Source: Rhizaria sp. SCN 62-66
Taxonomy: Eukaryota; Rhizaria, unplaced
Reading direction: 5' to 3'
Assembly (NCBI GenBank): GCA_001724265.1
Contig: MEDY01000041.1
Coordinates: 1-64,000 of the forward strand
DNA: 64,000 nucleotides
Shown piece by piece: positions 62,854 to 64,000 of this stretch (the first letter of the stretch is position 1; each line of letters opens with the position of its first letter). The position numbers and the translations under genes are program-made. The notes below the pieces were generated by a model. It searched no databases. It saw only the letters and a program-made list of their open reading frames with translations, and had not been told where the DNA came from.

Positions 62854-64000
62854 CGTGCACAGAGAGGCAAGATACGTAGCCCTCTGACAATGCACGTAGA
62901 CTAGCGAACGGCACTCTGAGGCAAACCTGTGTTGTTTGAAATGGGTGAGAAAAGAGGTCGTTGAGGGATGAGACATCACTGGATTGTAGCAGCATTTCAA
63001 CAGCTCCGATGTAGCTATAAGAGCGCCCACAGAAGATAATCAATAAAGGACAAATATAAAAGCTGAATTTAAAACATGACCCGGCTAAAAATTAAGATAA
63101 ATCGGCCGGTGGCACGTCGATAGTATTAGTTTTCCAAGCTGGACTGCAAGCGCCAAGGGACGCCGCGAGCCCACCACAAACGCAGCGAGAGATACATTTC
63201 TTGTGATATCTTATTAATTTCAATGTTGAATGTAAGATTGAGCGAGTCAGCCGTTTAACTTTCACAATATATGTATTTTATTGTACAAAATACACGTGCC
63301 TGCATGACTACAATATGAGTACAGCGCGATATGTTCGATGTGAAAGAGGAGAGTATCAAGAAAGCATGAGGATGGGCTAGCCGATGATTTACTAGGAGCA
63401 TTTTTCGAGAAGATAAAGTTAATCTTTGAACAATTTGATTGATTATTAGATACGTTGGGAACATGTGGTTTTATTGAAACGGCTTAGTCTGTGATCGAAT
63501 GTGCTTTTGTCGCAGGATATCGCATGGAAGTTCCACGCACTTCGGAACCTGTCCCCGCCTCGTGTCACAAACGACGTTCGCATTTGCCCAGCATGCAGCA
63601 ATGCAACAGAGTTGTTACGACCTCCACAGTTTCCATGACACGTCTTGGTGGCACCTTAGGCAGTTTTCCCCTACCGAACCACCAGCCGACGCACTCGGCG
63701 CGGACCGGATACTTTGCACGGCCGCCGCCGTACCCTTGCTCGTGACTGTGCCCGTGACCGTGGCTATGGCTGCGGCTGTGACCGTAGCAGTGGTCGTGAG
63801 GGAACGCACCCTCACCTCCGGATGCGTTCGCAGTGTGGCTGTGTGGCCATGACTGAAGCAGTCTCCGTGACTACGGTGCCACGGTCACAGTCACGGTCAC
63901 GGCCAGATCCGTAGCTAAGTTAGGCAGAATCGAGTGCACACAGAGCAGGAATGAGATTGTGGACAAATTCAGATCGTGGCGTTTGTACACACAACATATA
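62854..64000. other. Right-edge non-coding region with a GC-rich island
   Basis: The promoter side of the RING gene is AT-rich and carries ACCACAAACG at 63173-63182. A GC-rich island at about 63500-63910 contains many GTGACCGTG or CACGGTCAC repeats in both orientations. Short frames exist on both strands (84-117 codons) with no recognisable protein. It could be an exon of a gene mostly outside the window or a cluster of regulatory sites. Confidence 0.35.
63173..63182 (+). promoter_or_regulatory. ACCACAAACG motif upstream of the RING gene
   Basis: A copy of the motif seen at 17056 and 29357, 320 bases upstream of the RING-gene ATG, but in the opposite orientation relative to that gene. The function is unknown. 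Confidence 0.2.

Overview
The window is nuclear DNA from a unicellular eukaryote (a protist) that I cannot place further. Coding stretches are very GC-rich and intergenic stretches are AT-rich. Fifteen short spliceosomal introns (about 95 to 295 nt) can be placed by reading frame and homology. Many proteins carry long Ala, Asn, Ser, Gly, Gln and Asp tracts. I support 17 protein-coding genes, no rRNA or tRNA gene, no transposon and no CRISPR.

Left to right: an unrecognised three-exon gene (546-3065, -); SRP68 (3765-5867, -); a leucine carboxyl methyltransferase family enzyme with very large insertions (6491-10600, +); an unrecognised membrane protein (11059-12990, -); U2AF1 (13532-15030, -); the ESCRT-III protein CHMP5 (15705-16761, -); mRNA cap guanine-N7 methyltransferase RNMT (17449-19686, +); tRNA m1G37 methyltransferase TRMT5 (19916-23861, -); an unrecognised, probably myristoylated protein with a C2-like region (24619-28598, -); an otubain (29615-30658, +); the SNARE BET1 (31891-32490, -); RAD51C (32930-35070, +); a giant 3865-residue IQ-motif protein in one exon (35272-46869, -); CCT1/TCP-1 alpha (47727-49633, -); NFU1 (50341-51539, -); an ABCA-type full transporter (52467-57936, -); and a RING-H2 protein (58516-62853, -). 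These are ordinary housekeeping genes from unrelated pathways, each with its own promoter region. Nothing suggests operons.

The most interesting signals concern how the genome is decoded. First, TAG looks like a sense codon. It is not the convincing terminator of any of the 17 genes (13 end in TGA and 4 in TAA, counting the TRMT5 extension). It occurs in frame inside RAD51C, between the N-terminal helical domain and the ATPase core. It also lies in frame near the end of TRMT5, followed by 51 coding-like codons and then TAA. Second, 5' splice sites are dominated by GTACGT (11 of 15) rather than GTAAGT. Of the four exceptions, three have CAG on the exon side and one has AGG, while none of the GTACGT sites has CAG. 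That trade-off suggests a U1 snRNA with an altered 5' end. Third, one intron appears to split the ATG of CCT1 into A|TG, and one intron is of the GC-AG type. All of this comes from reading the sequence and needs transcript, proteome and tRNA evidence to settle.
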